A DNA stretch of 5,942 nucleotides from Bacteroidales bacterium (GTDB taxonomy: Bacteria; Bacteroidota; Bacteroidia; Bacteroidales; JAOZQN01): NCBI GenBank assembly GCA_029938985.1, contig JAOZTW010000347.1, positions 1 to 5,942 on the forward strand, written 5' to 3'. Of the stretch, positions 4,821-5,942 are shown in pieces (within the stretch, counting starts at the first letter, position 1; every line of letters starts with the position of its first letter). A program made the translations under genes and the position numbers. Under the pieces are notes generated by a model, which was given only the letters and a program-made list of their open reading frames with translations, did no database searches and had not been told where the DNA came from.

Positions 4821-5942
4821 ATGAAAAAAACAATATTTATTTTTATATTATTATTTTTAATTGCAAGCTATGCTTACACACAAGAGAATAAACTTAATAG
4901 TAATAAGTTTGATTTCTCTAAAAATCCAAAAGCAATAAAATTAGATAGTACATTGAAACGAAGCAATGAAACAAGACAAGTTTTTATTTGTAATGATATT
5001 AACAACAACTTGGAAACGTTGAAAGATTCAATAAAATCCAATTTTAAGAATTCAAAAAATTTGTCTCATGTTAATGAGTCTGGGTCTCCTATTTCTATTA
5101 TGCCTGCACCAACAGCAAAAAGCTTTGTTAGGCAGAGCACAGAAACAGCCGATTTATATACAGGTAAAGTAAATGTTAATATTCCCATATATTCATTAGC
5201 TTCAAGAAGTATTCAAGTTCCTATAACGTTAAATTATAGTTCTTCTGGTGTTAAAGTAGATGAAATAGCAAGCTGGGTTGGTATGGACTGGAGTTTGAGT
5301 GCAGGTGGTTCAATTACAAGAGTAATGAATGGACTTCCTGATGAGTTTTATGGCGATTTATATTTTATTAATGAAGAAAGTGGACAGTATGACTATAAGG
5401 GGTATGGTTTTAATAAATACATGGAAAAACTTGCATCAGAAGGAGAAGAAACAAGTAGCTATCTTAGTGTAGAAAATATTATCAACCAACTATTACCAAG
5501 TAAAGCAATGGTTATTATTGAGAATTCAGGTATGACAGGTCAAGTTACAAACTTGGCAACAAATACAGAGGGTTGGGATACACAGCCAGACGAATTTTAT
5601 TTTAACTTTGCAGGATATTCAGGTAAATTTGTTTTTGACGCAAGTGGAGAAATTTTAACAATTCCTCACCAAAATTTTATTATAGAAAAAGAACCTGAAA
5701 TTGTTGGAGAAGGAGGGTACGATATTATTCCTGGATTTACTGTAACAACAGATGATGGCTATAAATATTATTTTGGAAGTAATAACCTTTCATCTGTACA
5801 ACTAACTGAATATGAAACAAGATCTTATGATCTTTTATATAAATATGCAAATGGTAATGCTGTTGGTTATTGGGGAGCAATTCCTTACTATATGCTCGCA
5901 GGTACTCCTCGCTTAGATATTACCTGTATTCCATATATGTAC
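4821..5942 (+). CDS. RHS/YD-repeat family protein, N-terminal part (runs off the window)
   Basis: ATG 4821 follows the previous stop (TAA 4817-4819) after one base, and the frame stays open to the last base, giving 374 residues with the 3' end missing. A signal peptide (Lys2 and Lys3, hydrophobic 4-16, probable cleavage Thr20/Gln21) supports the start. Residues 22-90 are a low-conservation Asn/Lys/Ser-rich leader. From 97 the protein carries the hallmark of Bacteroidetes RHS proteins: PTAKSFVRQ, LYTGKVNVNIPIYSL (112-126), ITLNYSSSGVKVDE (135-148), then WVGMDWSLSAGGSITRVMNG (152-171) and LPDEFYG. Next come DEFYFNFAGYSGKFVFD (257-273) and FTVTTDDGYKYYFGS (306-320). Such proteins are usually 1000-3000 residues long, with YD repeats forming a shell and a variable, often toxic, C-terminal domain after the core motif. 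None of that is visible here, so a toxin role is only possible. Tight spacing suggests translational coupling with the fibre gene. Confidence 0.9.
   Translation, partial: MKKTIFIFILLFLIASYAYTQENKLNSNKFDFSKNPKAIKLDSTLKRSNETRQVFICNDINNNLETLKDSIKSNFKNSKNLSHVNESGSPISIMPAPTAKSFVRQSTETADLYTGKVNVNIPIYSLASRSIQVPITLNYSSSGVKVDEIASWVGMDWSLSAGGSITRVMNGLPDEFYGDLYFINEESGQYDYKGYGFNKYMEKLASEGEETSSYLSVENIINQLLPSKAMVIIENSGMTGQVTNLATNTEGWDTQPDEFYFNFAGYSGKFVFDASGEILTIPHQNFIIEKEPEIVGEGGYDIIPGFTVTTDDGYKYYFGSNNLSSVQLTEYETRSYDLLYKYANGNAVGYWGAIPYYMLAGTPRLDITCIPYMY

Overview
The window comes from an AT-rich bacterium, almost certainly a member of the Bacteroidota (Bacteroidetes). Four signs point there. One protein ends in a type IX secretion system (T9SS) type A sorting domain. 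A second has the GIGT..P..L.V and HLPEIP motifs of Bacteroidetes tail-fibre-like surface proteins. A third has the N-terminal signature of Bacteroidetes RHS/YD-repeat proteins. All three signal peptides are followed by Gln at the predicted +1 position, and the genes have no Shine-Dalgarno sequence. Genus cannot be told from the sequence.

Layout: positions 1-186 are the 3' end of a gene whose visible part begins inside a perfect 21-bp tandem repeat (one heptad, QKAEQEK, per unit). Positions 187-929 form a long gene-poor stretch holding several structured DNA elements: a Bacteroidetes-type -7 box, a short ORF, a roughly 150-bp element with 24-bp terminal inverted repeats flanked by near-identical 10-mers (MITE-like), a small GC-rich REP-like hairpin, a 13-bp direct repeat, and a 63-bp almost perfect palindrome ending 38 bp before the next start codon.

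Positions 930-5942 hold a plus-strand run of secreted-protein genes. The first (930-2810) is a seven-repeat beta-propeller protein with an Ig/PKD-like domain and a T9SS sorting tail. The second (2905-4819) is a tail-fibre-like adhesin split by a one-base frameshift in a G5 tract at 3584-3588; removing one G gives a continuous 637-residue protein. The third begins one base after that stop codon (4821) and runs off the window. It is the N-terminal 374 residues of an RHS-family protein, whose repeat shell and any C-terminal toxin would lie downstream.

Inference on joint function: the three proteins look like a cell-surface or exported module made of a T9SS-anchored propeller, a trimeric fibre-like protein and an RHS polymorphic protein. 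The last two are probably co-transcribed and translationally coupled. The upstream spacer looks like a landing zone for small non-autonomous repeats. The best candidates for something undescribed are the palindrome, the MITE-like element and the G-tract frameshift; none is proven here.
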